DNA of 64,000 bases from Pyxidicoccus xibeiensis. GTDB lineage: Bacteria > Myxococcota > Myxococcia > Myxococcales > Myxococcaceae. This document shows positions 36,588 through 44,261 of the stretch, piece after piece; position 1 is the stretch's first letter, and every line of letters begins with the position of its first letter. The stretch is taken from the NCBI RefSeq assembly GCF_024198175.1, contig NZ_JAJVKV010000003.1, forward strand, positions 992,001 to 1,056,000. Direction: 5' to 3'. A model generated the notes under the pieces. It saw nothing but the letters and a program-made list of their open reading frames with translations. It searched no databases and was not told the DNA's origin. Made by a program: the position numbers and the translations under genes.

Positions 36588-36873
36588 TCCCGCCTCAGCG
36601 CTTGCAGGGGGACAGCGTGCGCTTCGCCGTCGCCAGGTCCTCCTCGATGGGCGTGGCGTAGCGCACGGACTTCGGCGCCACCTTCGACTTCGCCGCGTCA
36701 TGGGCATACAGCACGCCCAGGTGGCGGCTGAGCACCGTGCGCAGCCCGCCGCTGTCGTACAGACCGCCGAAGAACGAGCCACCGCCCTTCCGCGGGAAGG
36801 GCGCCAGCGCTCCCGGCGGACGCAGCAGCAGGGACAGGTCCTCCGTCTTCCAGCCACACGGGTCCTTCTTCCC
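36588..36873. repeat. Left copy of direct repeat flanking the IetAS island
   Basis: These 286 bp match 42344-42632 in the same direction with about 15 substitutions and one 3-bp gap, about 95% identity by hand alignment. Both copies contain the same gene 3' end and stop. Identity stops abruptly after CTTCCC at 36873. Confidence 0.9.
36595..36873 (-). pseudogene. Orphan 3' fragment of the secreted-protein gene at 42351-43358
   Basis: Reading leftward, the frame encodes the last 92 or so residues of the intact protein (KKDPCGWKTEDL through the end ...TLSPCKR) with the same stop codon. It lacks the first 240 residues, signal peptide and start. Most differences from the intact copy are at third codon positions, which fits a once-functional allele and not random decay. 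It looks like the displaced native 3' end left behind when the island integrated. Confidence 0.85.
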
Positions 36874-37184
36874 GAGGCGGTGAGGCGGATCATTCGGCGG
36901 TAGGTGCTCAAGGTGCCCACACTGGCGCAGCAGCCCGGCGGGTCTGCCATGAGCGTGCGCGCACCCCACATGAGGAGCCGCGACTAGTGAGCGAACACTC
37001 CACCCCGCTGGAAATGCGCCATCGCAGTGGACCACCGGTCTAGCGCCGTCGACATGGGGCAGAAGGTGTTGAGGCCTAGGGCACGTTCTCGCTCCAAGGC
37101 GAACTCAGGATGGACTAATTTCTGGGTTCGTCGTACAAAATGTCCCACCTAGTGCCGCAAGTGGCTGTCAGCCCTAGGAACTAT
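36874..37184. other. Left non-coding part of the island
   Basis: About 311 bp without a convincing gene. It begins where the direct repeat ends and becomes AT-richer toward the ATPase gene. The minus strand stays open for about 50 codons past the pseudogene fragment (...GTLSTYRRMIRLTASG in one frame), which may be the relic of another gene. The promoter of the ATPase gene should lie in the AT-rich 37090-37180 part; TAGGAA precedes ATG 37185. Confidence 0.5.
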
Positions 37185-38321
37185 ATGGACACCATGGCGG
37201 ACCAAAAAATCGACAGCATTGACCATCTGTTCCATGTAGCCCGGCTCGGCCTTGCCGGGCGACGCGACGACCTAGCGGTGTACGTCCAGAAGCTCGTGCG
37301 CACCCTCGGGCGGACCGATCCAGAAAGAGCAGCGAAGCTGCAGGACCTCCTGGCGGTCTCGCAGCCGTCCAACGCCGGTCAAGGAGCGCTGCGCAGTGCG
37401 ACCATGGCCGCAGTGCCTGTGGACATTGAATCGAGGATGAGCCTCTTGAAGGAAGAGTGGCCCTCCCTTGATTTGGAGCCGAAATGGTCTCCGCCGATAA
37501 AAGGCGAACTGAGCCAAGTAGTGCTTGAGCGGCGGCGCACGGAGGAACTTCTCCGGGGCGGTATTGCTCCGACGCGCTCGGTACTATTCACCGGACCGCC
37601 GGGAGTTGGTAAGACCCTGGCAGCACGTTGGATGGCAGCCCAGCTTGGCTGGCCACTGCTTACGTTGGACCTCTCAGCAGTAATGAGCAGCTATCTCGGC
37701 CGCACCGGCAACAACGTGCGTAACGTGCTCGACTACGCGAAGGGCGTCGAGTGCGTTCTGTTGCTGGACGAACTGGATGCAATCGCTAAGCGTCGAGATG
37801 ACGGTGGTGAGGTGGGCGAACTCAAGCGACTCGTTACGGTGCTCCTCCAGGAAATCGACGAGTGGCCCGTCTCAGGTCTACTCATTGGCGCCACGAACCA
37901 CCCGGACTTGCTTGATCCGGCGGTGTGGCGACGATTCGAGCGAGTGATCGACTTCCCTCTACCGGACGACGATACTGTGCGCGAGCTTGTTGCCGACCTG
38001 CTCGCTCGTCGCCCCGAAGTGGATGTTGGACAGATTGCGCCCGCTCTTGCTCTGCTGTTTCGAGGGCAGAGCCACGCGCTCATTGCGCGCGACTTCCAGC
38101 GAGCCGTGCGCAATGCACTAGTTCATGGGTCGCCCGTGCAGGAGGCACTGCTTGCTCTAATGCAGGAGCGGACAGGCCAGCTTGATAAAAAAGCGCGGAA
38201 GAGCTTGAGCGCGACGCTGGTGCAGGCGGGCGTTTCCCAGCGCACCGCTTCCAAGCTGACTGGTACGAGCCGCGGGACTATCCGGAGCGCGCAGCGTCGG
38301 CAGGGTAAACAGTCGCACTAA
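37185..38321 (+). CDS. IetA-like AAA+ ATPase
   Basis: From ATG 37185 the product is 378 residues (ATG 37140 and 37194 are also in frame). It has Walker A GPPGVGKT (137-144), Walker B VLLLDELDAIAK (Asp195-Glu196) and a sensor/arginine-finger stretch around GATNHPDLLDPAVWRRF, as in FtsH/spastin-like AAA proteins. The C-terminus (about 345-375) looks like a helix-turn-helix: LVQAGVSQRTASKLTG then GTIRSAQRR. It is 15 bp upstream of a subtilisin-like protease gene. This pair matches IetA/IetS, first described as a stability module of an Agrobacterium plasmid and later shown to protect against phage. The ATPase is expected to restrain or feed the protease. Assignment is by architecture, not alignment. 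Confidence 0.88.
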   Translation: MDTMADQKIDSIDHLFHVARLGLAGRRDDLAVYVQKLVRTLGRTDPERAAKLQDLLAVSQPSNAGQGALRSATMAAVPVDIESRMSLLKEEWPSLDLEPKWSPPIKGELSQVVLERRRTEELLRGGIAPTRSVLFTGPPGVGKTLAARWMAAQLGWPLLTLDLSAVMSSYLGRTGNNVRNVLDYAKGVECVLLLDELDAIAKRRDDGGEVGELKRLVTVLLQEIDEWPVSGLLIGATNHPDLLDPAVWRRFERVIDFPLPDDDTVRELVADLLARRPEVDVGQIAPALALLFRGQSHALIARDFQRAVRNALVHGSPVQEALLALMQERTGQLDKKARKSLSATLVQAGVSQRTASKLTGTSRGTIRSAQRRQGKQSH

Positions 38322-38336
38322 AAGGGGGAAGATGAC

Positions 38337-40568
38337 ATGGCGGACATGAAGAACTTCTTAATTGGCGAGGGCGAGCGGCTCGTAACCCGCATCCTTCCTC
38401 CACTCCGAAACCCCGGGGAGAAGTGGACACCGTACAAGTTCCTGCCGGCGCGCGCGCGACTAAGCCCGCGCGTTGCACAGTTGTCCTCCGCGTTGGAGCA
38501 GGCGCCGGATGCCCTCTTCCCAGAAGATCGCGCGGTCGCGTTGTTGACCTTGCACCCGGCATTCATCGCCAAGAGCTACTTCCCCGGGGGCCTCCTCAAG
38601 GAATTGCAACTGGACATGGTCGGCAGCCGACCTCGAACGATCACGCCTGCGATCACCAAAGGAGCTAGCAGGCCAACTGTTACCTCCGAACTCTTCGTAG
38701 CGGGAGAGCGCGATGTATTCCGCCGCTGGGCTAAAGAGCTACCTCGCTGGACTGAGGGCGGCCGGTTCGACCAACTTGTGCGACTGGAAGACGTGCGCCT
38801 GCCCCATGTGGAAGACAAGCTGCGCGGATTCACTGAACAGCACTCGGGCCACATGGCGATCGAAGTTGTTCTGCATGCAGACGCGGTAACCGGGGGATTC
38901 ATTCTTGAGGGGTTCCACCGCTATCTCCGCAGCCTGGGAATCAACGACAAGTTGCAGGAGCGAATTCAGGTGGGAGGGTTGACTTTCATAGCCCTGGACG
39001 CCCCTCGTGAACTTGTCGAACGCATCGCAGCCTTCAGTTTCCTGCGCGTTATCCGCCCATTGCCCGTGCTGCGCGCCTTCTGGCCGGATTCGACCAAGGT
39101 GCTCAAGTCTGAGCCGACCGCCACGGCCGTATTACCGGCGGCAACCGCCGCCAGCCAAGCGCTCCGCGTAGCTGTGCTCGATGGCGGAGTGCCGCCCAAT
39201 TCCGTACTCAGCCCGTGGGTCACCAGTCACAGCATCGGCAACGTGGTGAAGCCAACCGTCGATCAACTCGCCCACGGCCTCCAGGTGACCTCCGCTCTTC
39301 TGTTCGGGCCAATCGAGCCCGGTAAGACGCCCCCTCCGCCCCCTGCTTCTGTGGACCATTTCCAAGTGGTGGACGCGCGCGACGAAAAGGACCATAGCCG
39401 CAACTACTACCGAGTGCTCGGGCGGGTGCAGAACTTCCTGAACCGCCGCTCTCACAGCTTCGTCAACTTGAGCATAGGCGCCGCATTACCTGTGGTGGAT
39501 GACGAAGTCCACCCTTGGACCGCCATCCTCGACCAGCACCTAGCCACAGGAGATACGTTCGTGACCGTTGCGTCTGGCAACGGTGGCCATCACCCGGCCG
39601 ACAGCGGGATGGAGCGTGTTCAGTCGCCTGCGGATTCTGTCAATGCCTTGGTCGTAGGCGCGTGTGACTCGATGAAGAAGGCATGGCGACGGGCTGGCTA
39701 CAGTTCCTACGGGACTGGACGTAGTCGCATGAAGCCGGACGGCGTGGCGTTCGGAGGCACCGACAAAACGCCTTTCTTCGCGTTGGCAGACCCGCACGGC
39801 AAGCTGCGCGGCGTATACGGAACGAGCATCTCGGCACCGAACGCCATGCGGACTGCGTTGATGATGCGGGCCGAACTCGGGCCGGTCCTTCATTCTCTCG
39901 CCCTGCGTACGCTAATGGTGCATGGGACGGAGCGCGGTCGACAGCCGGTAACTGAAGTTGGCTGGGGGCGTTTCCCTCAGGACCCGAATGAGTTGCTTGT
40001 ATGCGGCTCGGGCGAGGCCCGTATTCTCTACCAGGGAATTTTTGTGCCCGGGAGCTACATGCGTATGCCCATCCCGATCCCGCCCGGCGGAATTAAGGGT
40101 GAAAAGGTCGAGATCACCGCCACGTTTTGTTTCGCGTCACCGACGGACCCAGAGGATCCGCTGGCGTACACGCGCGCTGGCCTCGACATCACCTTCCGCC
40201 CGAATTCGAAGAAGTTGGCTAACCCCAAAGCCAAGAGGCCTGTCGCAGAGGCAGACTCCTTCTTCACTGCCAAGAAGGCCTATGCCACTGAGCAGGACCT
40301 GCGCAACGCGCATAAATGGGAGACGACTCGCCATGCGCAGCGGCGCTTTAACGAGGCGGACCTGGTCGAGCCCTACTTCGAGGTGCATTACAACGCCCGA
40401 GAAGGAGGAGCCCCCAGCAAGGGGGCGACTAACGTCCCTTATGCGCTCGTAGTGACGGTTCGCTGCCCCGGGATGCCGGACCTCTACAACCGCATCCTGC
40501 AGCATTACCGCACGCAGCTCCGGCCGCTCGTACCACTCAGTGTCCAAGTCCCTCTGCCACGAGGTTAA
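38337..40568 (+). CDS. IetS-like subtilisin family serine protease
   Basis: A 743-residue product from ATG 38337, preceded by AAAGGGGGAAG. The S8 triad is visible: Asp282 in VAVLDGG, His313 in AHGLQV and Ser497 in GTSISAPN, with Asn415 in ASGNGG as the oxyanion residue. Residues 1-270 form a large N-terminal region with no signal peptide, and about 245 residues follow the catalytic domain, including an all-beta part (GSYMRMPIPIPPGGIKGEKV). A cytoplasmic subtilase with long extensions next to an AAA+ ATPase is the hallmark of IetS. In that system the protease is the toxic effector. All key residues are present, so it should be active. Confidence 0.9.
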   Translation: MADMKNFLIGEGERLVTRILPPLRNPGEKWTPYKFLPARARLSPRVAQLSSALEQAPDALFPEDRAVALLTLHPAFIAKSYFPGGLLKELQLDMVGSRPRTITPAITKGASRPTVTSELFVAGERDVFRRWAKELPRWTEGGRFDQLVRLEDVRLPHVEDKLRGFTEQHSGHMAIEVVLHADAVTGGFILEGFHRYLRSLGINDKLQERIQVGGLTFIALDAPRELVERIAAFSFLRVIRPLPVLRAFWPDSTKVLKSEPTATAVLPAATAASQALRVAVLDGGVPPNSVLSPWVTSHSIGNVVKPTVDQLAHGLQVTSALLFGPIEPGKTPPPPPASVDHFQVVDARDEKDHSRNYYRVLGRVQNFLNRRSHSFVNLSIGAALPVVDDEVHPWTAILDQHLATGDTFVTVASGNGGHHPADSGMERVQSPADSVNALVVGACDSMKKAWRRAGYSSYGTGRSRMKPDGVAFGGTDKTPFFALADPHGKLRGVYGTSISAPNAMRTALMMRAELGPVLHSLALRTLMVHGTERGRQPVTEVGWGRFPQDPNELLVCGSGEARILYQGIFVPGSYMRMPIPIPPGGIKGEKVEITATFCFASPTDPEDPLAYTRAGLDITFRPNSKKLANPKAKRPVAEADSFFTAKKAYATEQDLRNAHKWETTRHAQRRFNEADLVEPYFEVHYNAREGGAPSKGATNVPYALVVTVRCPGMPDLYNRILQHYRTQLRPLVPLSVQVPLPRG

Positions 40569-40861
40569 CAGTACAGACCATGCACGTTCCGCGATGGCTT
40601 GGCCCTGAGCGGGCGTGCTGGTTTCATCAATGGAGCGAGGCCTTGTGTAAACACAGAGTCTTCGCTCAGTGTTGAGGCTCAATGGGGGCTGACCTTGCGC
40701 TCTGTGCCCCCTTCATCGCGCCCCTAGGCTGGCGCACTTCTTGGGTCACGAGTTTGGCCCGAGCGCCGTAGGATCTAACTGCATCGCTCTGGCTAGACTG
40801 ATTCTCTAGTCGCTACATGCTGCGCCTGCCAATCCGGGCCTGCGCACCTCTCGGTTCACAT
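40569..40861. other. Gap between protease and GAF gene
   Basis: About 293 bp with no gene seen. It contains short inverted repeats (TGTGTAAACACA near 40645; CTCAGTGTTGAG near 40668) that may end the ietAS-like transcript. The GAF gene is therefore probably expressed from its own promoter. Confidence 0.45.
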
Positions 40862-41692
40862 ATGGCGAAATGGGCGCGCATCGTCCTCAACAACCTCCTC
40901 GTTATTGTCCCTGGAGCAATAGCCGCCACGATCCAGTTGGAGGGAGCCTTCGATCTGCTGCGCCAAGAGGTCCCCTCCATCTGCACGCTCGCACTGGGGG
41001 GGCCGGCGACTTGCAAACTCAGCGTCCAGCTTGAGATCCTTGTGCTGGGGGTGCTCCTCAACTTCATCTATCAAGTTGTTGAGGTTCAGTTGCCGACGCT
41101 AGAGATCGTCGAGGTGCGAAAGACGGTCCTAGGTGTTCAACTCGCACCAATTTTCGAGGCCTTCAAGAAGGCCTACGCTGCGCAGGCCAAAGATACGCCC
41201 GTAGCGAAGAGTTTTGCCCGGGTAACAGTGATGGTACCTCGCAGGACTATTCGAGGGCTTTGGCTCAGGAAGGACTTCGAGTTCGTCCATCAGTCGGGTT
41301 TCGAGGACTACCACGAAGATGTGGACCTGACGCTTTTCAGCGGACAAGGCGTCGCAGGCGAGGCGATGCGGCTGAGGCGCCCAGTGGCCCAAGGGCGCAG
41401 CCGTGCAGGCGAGCACTTGCGCGGATGGTGGCGATTCAAGTCACCGTGGGGAATGTCCGAGTCTCAGCTCAAGAGCACATCCCATGTGCATTGGGTCCTC
41501 AGCGTCCCCATGATCAAGAAGGCTTCTATACCGGGAAGAAAGAGCTCAGTAGTTGGGGTAATCAACATCGATGTCGTCGATAAGAACTTAGCAGCCATGC
41601 TCGATGGTGTGCAGGTCGATACCGACCCTGTTCTGGGGCCCATTGTTGAGAGTTTGCTCCTCGCTGGTTATATCGGCGCGGCGCTATGGTAG
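40862..41692 (+). CDS. Two-TM membrane protein with cytoplasmic GAF domain
   Basis: From ATG 40862 the product has 276 residues (ATG 40817 is an upstream alternative). Two membrane helices lie at about 6-25 (ARIVLNNLLVIVPGAIAATI) and 55-75 (LEILVLGVLLNFIYQVV) with a short Cys-containing loop between. The rest resembles a GAF sensor domain: DVDLTLFSGQGVAGEAMRLR, then HWVLSVPMIKKA and VVGVINIDVVDK. GAF domains bind cyclic nucleotides or other small ligands. No output enzyme is attached. It overlaps the next gene by 7 nt. In a defence-type island it could sense a signal at the membrane, but this is inference; it may be separate from the ATPase/protease pair. Confidence 0.8.
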   Translation: MAKWARIVLNNLLVIVPGAIAATIQLEGAFDLLRQEVPSICTLALGGPATCKLSVQLEILVLGVLLNFIYQVVEVQLPTLEIVEVRKTVLGVQLAPIFEAFKKAYAAQAKDTPVAKSFARVTVMVPRRTIRGLWLRKDFEFVHQSGFEDYHEDVDLTLFSGQGVAGEAMRLRRPVAQGRSRAGEHLRGWWRFKSPWGMSESQLKSTSHVHWVLSVPMIKKASIPGRKSSVVGVINIDVVDKNLAAMLDGVQVDTDPVLGPIVESLLLAGYIGAALW

Positions 41693-41919
41693 GCTCCGGT
41701 GGAAAGATAGGTGCTCACATGTTCAGCCTTCGCCTGAAGTCGACGCGGAAAGGCAGAAGCACACAGGTCATCGACTTCGATGAGAAGGCCCTTACAGAGC
41801 TGTCAGTGGACCAAGCAGTGACTTTGCTTGCTGAGCGTGCTCGTCGCTCAGCGGGTAAACAGCGGTCGACCAGCGAGAAGCAGCCATCTCCTCGTAGTGA
41901 GGAATCCGTTCACACCTAG
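41686..41919 (+). CDS. Small charged protein coupled to the GAF gene
   Basis: A 77-residue product whose ATG overlaps the GAF gene stop (ATGGTAG). ATG 41719 is an alternative that would shorten it by 11 residues. The centre (TQVIDFDEKALTELSVDQAV) is acidic/helical; the ends are basic and Ser/Arg-rich, probably disordered. I recognise no family. The overlap suggests it is made with the GAF membrane protein and may bind it. Confidence 0.6.
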   Translation: MVGSGGKIGAHMFSLRLKSTRKGRSTQVIDFDEKALTELSVDQAVTLLAERARRSAGKQRSTSEKQPSPRSEESVHT

Positions 41920-42343
41920 TGAACGACCTCAGTAGCCACGGCCGGTCGTCCTGAAACGCAAGGGCGGCCCTCGTGCCTACTTTGTGTGCAAACGAGCAGG
42001 CAGGCGCTCGTGCCCTAGCTACTGTGAAGACTCGGCTCTAGATCCACCCTAGCCCCTGAGTCTGTCGAGAGTGTCGCTGTAGTGCGCGCCAACGTGGCGC
42101 TAAGTTGAACCGGGCTGACATAAGCAGGCAGGGCTTCTCCCTCCACTCGTAAGCAACGTCCTTGCACTAAGCCTGCGTGAGGAACTGGAGCACATCGAGC
42201 GGCAGTGCAAGCAGGCGCTGTAGCTCTAGTGTACGGGACTCGTACCCGCCCCGAAGCGCATCCCTGACACAGATATGACCGGGTGGCGTCAACAGAGCCT
42301 CGATCCGCTGCTCCATGCTGGCCCGATGAGCGTGGGACATCTA
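41920..42343. other. Right non-coding part of the island
   Basis: About 424 bp with no complete gene. A short open stretch on the plus strand (42119-42223) ends in the protein-like LREELEHIERQCKQAL and a stop, but has no start codon, and could be the tail of a lost gene. Many stop codons occur in all frames elsewhere. The direct repeat begins at 42344. Confidence 0.5.
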
Positions 42344-42632
42344 TCCCGCCTCAGCGCTTGCAGGGAGACAGCGTGCGCTTCGCCGTCACCAGGTCCTCCT
42401 CGGTGGGCGTGGCGTAGCGCACGGACTTCGGCGCCGCCTTCGGCTTCGCGGCGTCATGGGCATACAGCACGCCCAGGTGGCGGCTGAGCACCGTGCGCAG
42501 CCCGCCGCTGTCGTACAGCCCGCCGAAGAACGAGCCGCCACCCTTCAGCGGAAAGGGCGCCAGCGCCCCGGGCGGACGCAGCAGCAGCAGGGGCAGGTCC
42601 TCCGTCTTCCAGTCACACGGGTCCTTCTTCCC
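42344..42632. repeat. Right copy of direct repeat flanking the IetAS island
   Basis: Pairs with 36588-36873. It begins seven bases beyond the stop codon of the intact gene and ends inside its coding region at about codon 243, where the match to the left copy stops. The boundary inside a reading frame is what a replacement 3' end would leave. Confidence 0.9.
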
Positions 42633-43358
42633 ACCCCGCTCCATCCACGACACCGTGAGGTCGTGCACCGCGCTGTCGTCGTCCCACCGGGCGCTGAAGC
42701 GCTCCCAGAGGCGCACGCACTCGGGCGCCTCGCAGTCCTTGTCCGGCACGAAGTCCACCAGCTCCAGCGGCAGTCCCGCGCCGGCCTTGCCTTCGTCGTT
42801 GTCGTTGGCGCGGCGCAGCTTGCACCCCGTGGGCGCGTCCTTCTGCCGCACCGCCACGGGCGTGCCGGACAGGCGCCCCGGAGGCAGCAAGTCGCACTCC
42901 ACCTGCAGCTCGGCCAGCAGGTACGTCTGGCGCTCCTCGGGCGTGCCCATCCGCGCCGCCCACCACGTCGTCGGCAGGGCGCGGCAGGGCGCCGAGTCCG
43001 CCTTGCCGAAGACCCACAGCGGCACCGTGGGGTCCGGCGCGCCCAGCTTGCGCGCCTCTTCCGGCGGCACCAGCTTCACGCCGGAGCGCTCCGCCTCGGT
43101 GCCCGGGAAGAAGGTGTCCTTCGCGCCGGGGATGACGGCCTGGTGGACCAGCCACCCGCCACCGGACAGCCCCACCGCGGCGCGCGCGGTGAAGGGCACC
43201 AGCTCCAGCTTCTTCGTCGGACAGCCGCGCTCCGGCTCCGTCTCCAGGGGCGGGAAGCTCACGGCCTCCCCATCATCCTGCGCGAGCACTCCCAGGGGCG
43301 CGAGCAGCGCCACCCCCAGCACCAGCGCCCGCGAACCCAGCCAGCCTCCGGACATCAT
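42351..43358 (-). CDS. Secreted protein of unknown function (island target gene)
   Basis: A 335-residue product from ATG 43358 with a signal peptide (MMSGGWLGSRALVLGVALLAPLGVLAQ). Several cysteines (GCPTKK, APCRALP, VECDLLP, GCKLRR, DCEAPEC, DPCDW, SPCKR) suggest disulphides in the periplasm or outside. I recognise no domain. The last 92 codons plus stop are duplicated as an orphan fragment at 36595-36873. The protein reads through the repeat boundary without a frameshift, so it should still be functional, now with the island-borne C-terminus. Confidence 0.82.
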   Translation of the reverse strand: MMSGGWLGSRALVLGVALLAPLGVLAQDDGEAVSFPPLETEPERGCPTKKLELVPFTARAAVGLSGGGWLVHQAVIPGAKDTFFPGTEAERSGVKLVPPEEARKLGAPDPTVPLWVFGKADSAPCRALPTTWWAARMGTPEERQTYLLAELQVECDLLPPGRLSGTPVAVRQKDAPTGCKLRRANDNDEGKAGAGLPLELVDFVPDKDCEAPECVRLWERFSARWDDDSAVHDLTVSWMERGGKKDPCDWKTEDLPLLLLRPPGALAPFPLKGGGSFFGGLYDSGGLRTVLSRHLGVLYAHDAAKPKAAPKSVRYATPTEEDLVTAKRTLSPCKR

Positions 43359-43427
43359 CGGCTCCTCCCGTCGAAGAGGCCGCCGTCATACAACAAGACG
43401 CCCACGCGCACAGACGTCGGACGACGC

Positions 43428-44207
43428 TCAGCGCTTGCCCTTCCGCTTCGGCTGCTGGGGCAACACCTCCACCGGAATCACCGGCTCCGGCTTCACGGCC
43501 GTGCCCGCGTCCGCCGTGCCCGCGTCCGGAGGGGACTCGGGGGCCTTCACCTCCACCCGGTCCTCCAGCGGCACCCGCCCCACGGAGCGGCGGAACAGCT
43601 CCCACAGCGCGCGGCGGTGCACCTCCGGCGTGGCGGAGCCCGTCAGCACCACGCCCGCGCCGCTGTAGCGCGCCTCCAGCCCCAGGGGCTGCAGCCCGGC
43701 GCCCACCGAGGCGAGCTGCTCCTGCAGCACCGGCACGTCGAACGTCAGCTCCAGCTCGCGCGCCACGTACGCGTCCGTGCGCAGCAGCTCCAGCAGCGCC
43801 GCCCGGCAGCCCGCGTTCTTCACCGTGGCGGACAGCGAGCGCTCCTCACCCTCCGTCGCCTTCAAGTCGGGACACGCCTTGCGCGCGGCGGCCAGCCGGG
43901 CCGGGACGTCCTCGGGCGGCGGCGTCCCCACGGTGAGCCGCCAGACGGCGAAGCGCCCCTCGGCATACAGCAGCAGGTGCGTGCGCCCCGTCGAGTGCCC
44001 GGTGAGCAACACTTCGTTCGTTCCCGGGAGCAGCTCGGCGGTGGCCACGGCCGCGTCCTCCACCTCCACCCAGTCGACGGTGGCCAGCTTGTGGAAGCGC
44101 TCCTTGCCGGGCTCCAGCGAGACGGACAGGTCCACCGGCCACGCGCCGGCCACCGCCGGAACGAGGAAGGCCAGGAATGCTCCAACGGAATACATTCGAG
44201 CGGGCAT
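43428..44207 (-). CDS. Pilus-formation N-terminal domain protein
   Basis: A 259-residue product from ATG 44207 with a signal peptide (VGAFLAFLVPAVAGAWP). Residues about 25-95 resemble the T2SS/T3SS pilus-formation N-terminal domain (CpaC type): PGKERFHKLATVDWVEVEDAAVAT, then LLTGHSTGRTHLLLY. The middle has a BON-like segment (LGLEARYSGAGVVLTGSATPEVHRRALWEL). The C-terminus is Pro/Lys-rich. It is not a full secretin. No other pilus gene is adjacent, so its partner is unknown. The long open frame upstream of 44207 is antisense to the neighbouring membrane protein gene. Confidence 0.82.
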   Translation of the reverse strand: MPARMYSVGAFLAFLVPAVAGAWPVDLSVSLEPGKERFHKLATVDWVEVEDAAVATAELLPGTNEVLLTGHSTGRTHLLLYAEGRFAVWRLTVGTPPPEDVPARLAAARKACPDLKATEGEERSLSATVKNAGCRAALLELLRTDAYVARELELTFDVPVLQEQLASVGAGLQPLGLEARYSGAGVVLTGSATPEVHRRALWELFRRSVGRVPLEDRVEVKAPESPPDAGTADAGTAVKPEPVIPVEVLPQQPKRKGKR

Positions 44208-44261
44208 CAGGGCTCCGGCGGAGTGGAACACACCCCTAGCACGGGATAAGAGAGTGCCTCT

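Larger units (their letters stand above)
36874..42343. mobile_element. IetAS-bearing genomic island with repeat boundaries
   Basis: About 5.5 kb lying between two copies of a gene 3' end. The GC content is visibly lower than in the flanks and third codon positions are less GC-biased. The cargo is an AAA+ ATPase/subtilisin pair, a membrane GAF protein and a small protein, plus several hundred bp without genes at both ends. No integrase or transposase is intact. The arrangement fits an element that integrates inside a gene and supplies a replacement 3' end, or homologous capture of a segment from a related strain. Confidence 0.65.

Noticed and set aside
42119..42223. Protein-like tail LREELEHIERQCKQAL in the island
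   Set aside because: No start codon and only about 34 codons; mentioned as possible gene relic but not called.
37035..42343. Search for integrase, transposase, tRNA and IS ends in the island
   Set aside because: None recognised; the island call rests on the repeat, GC drop and cargo only.
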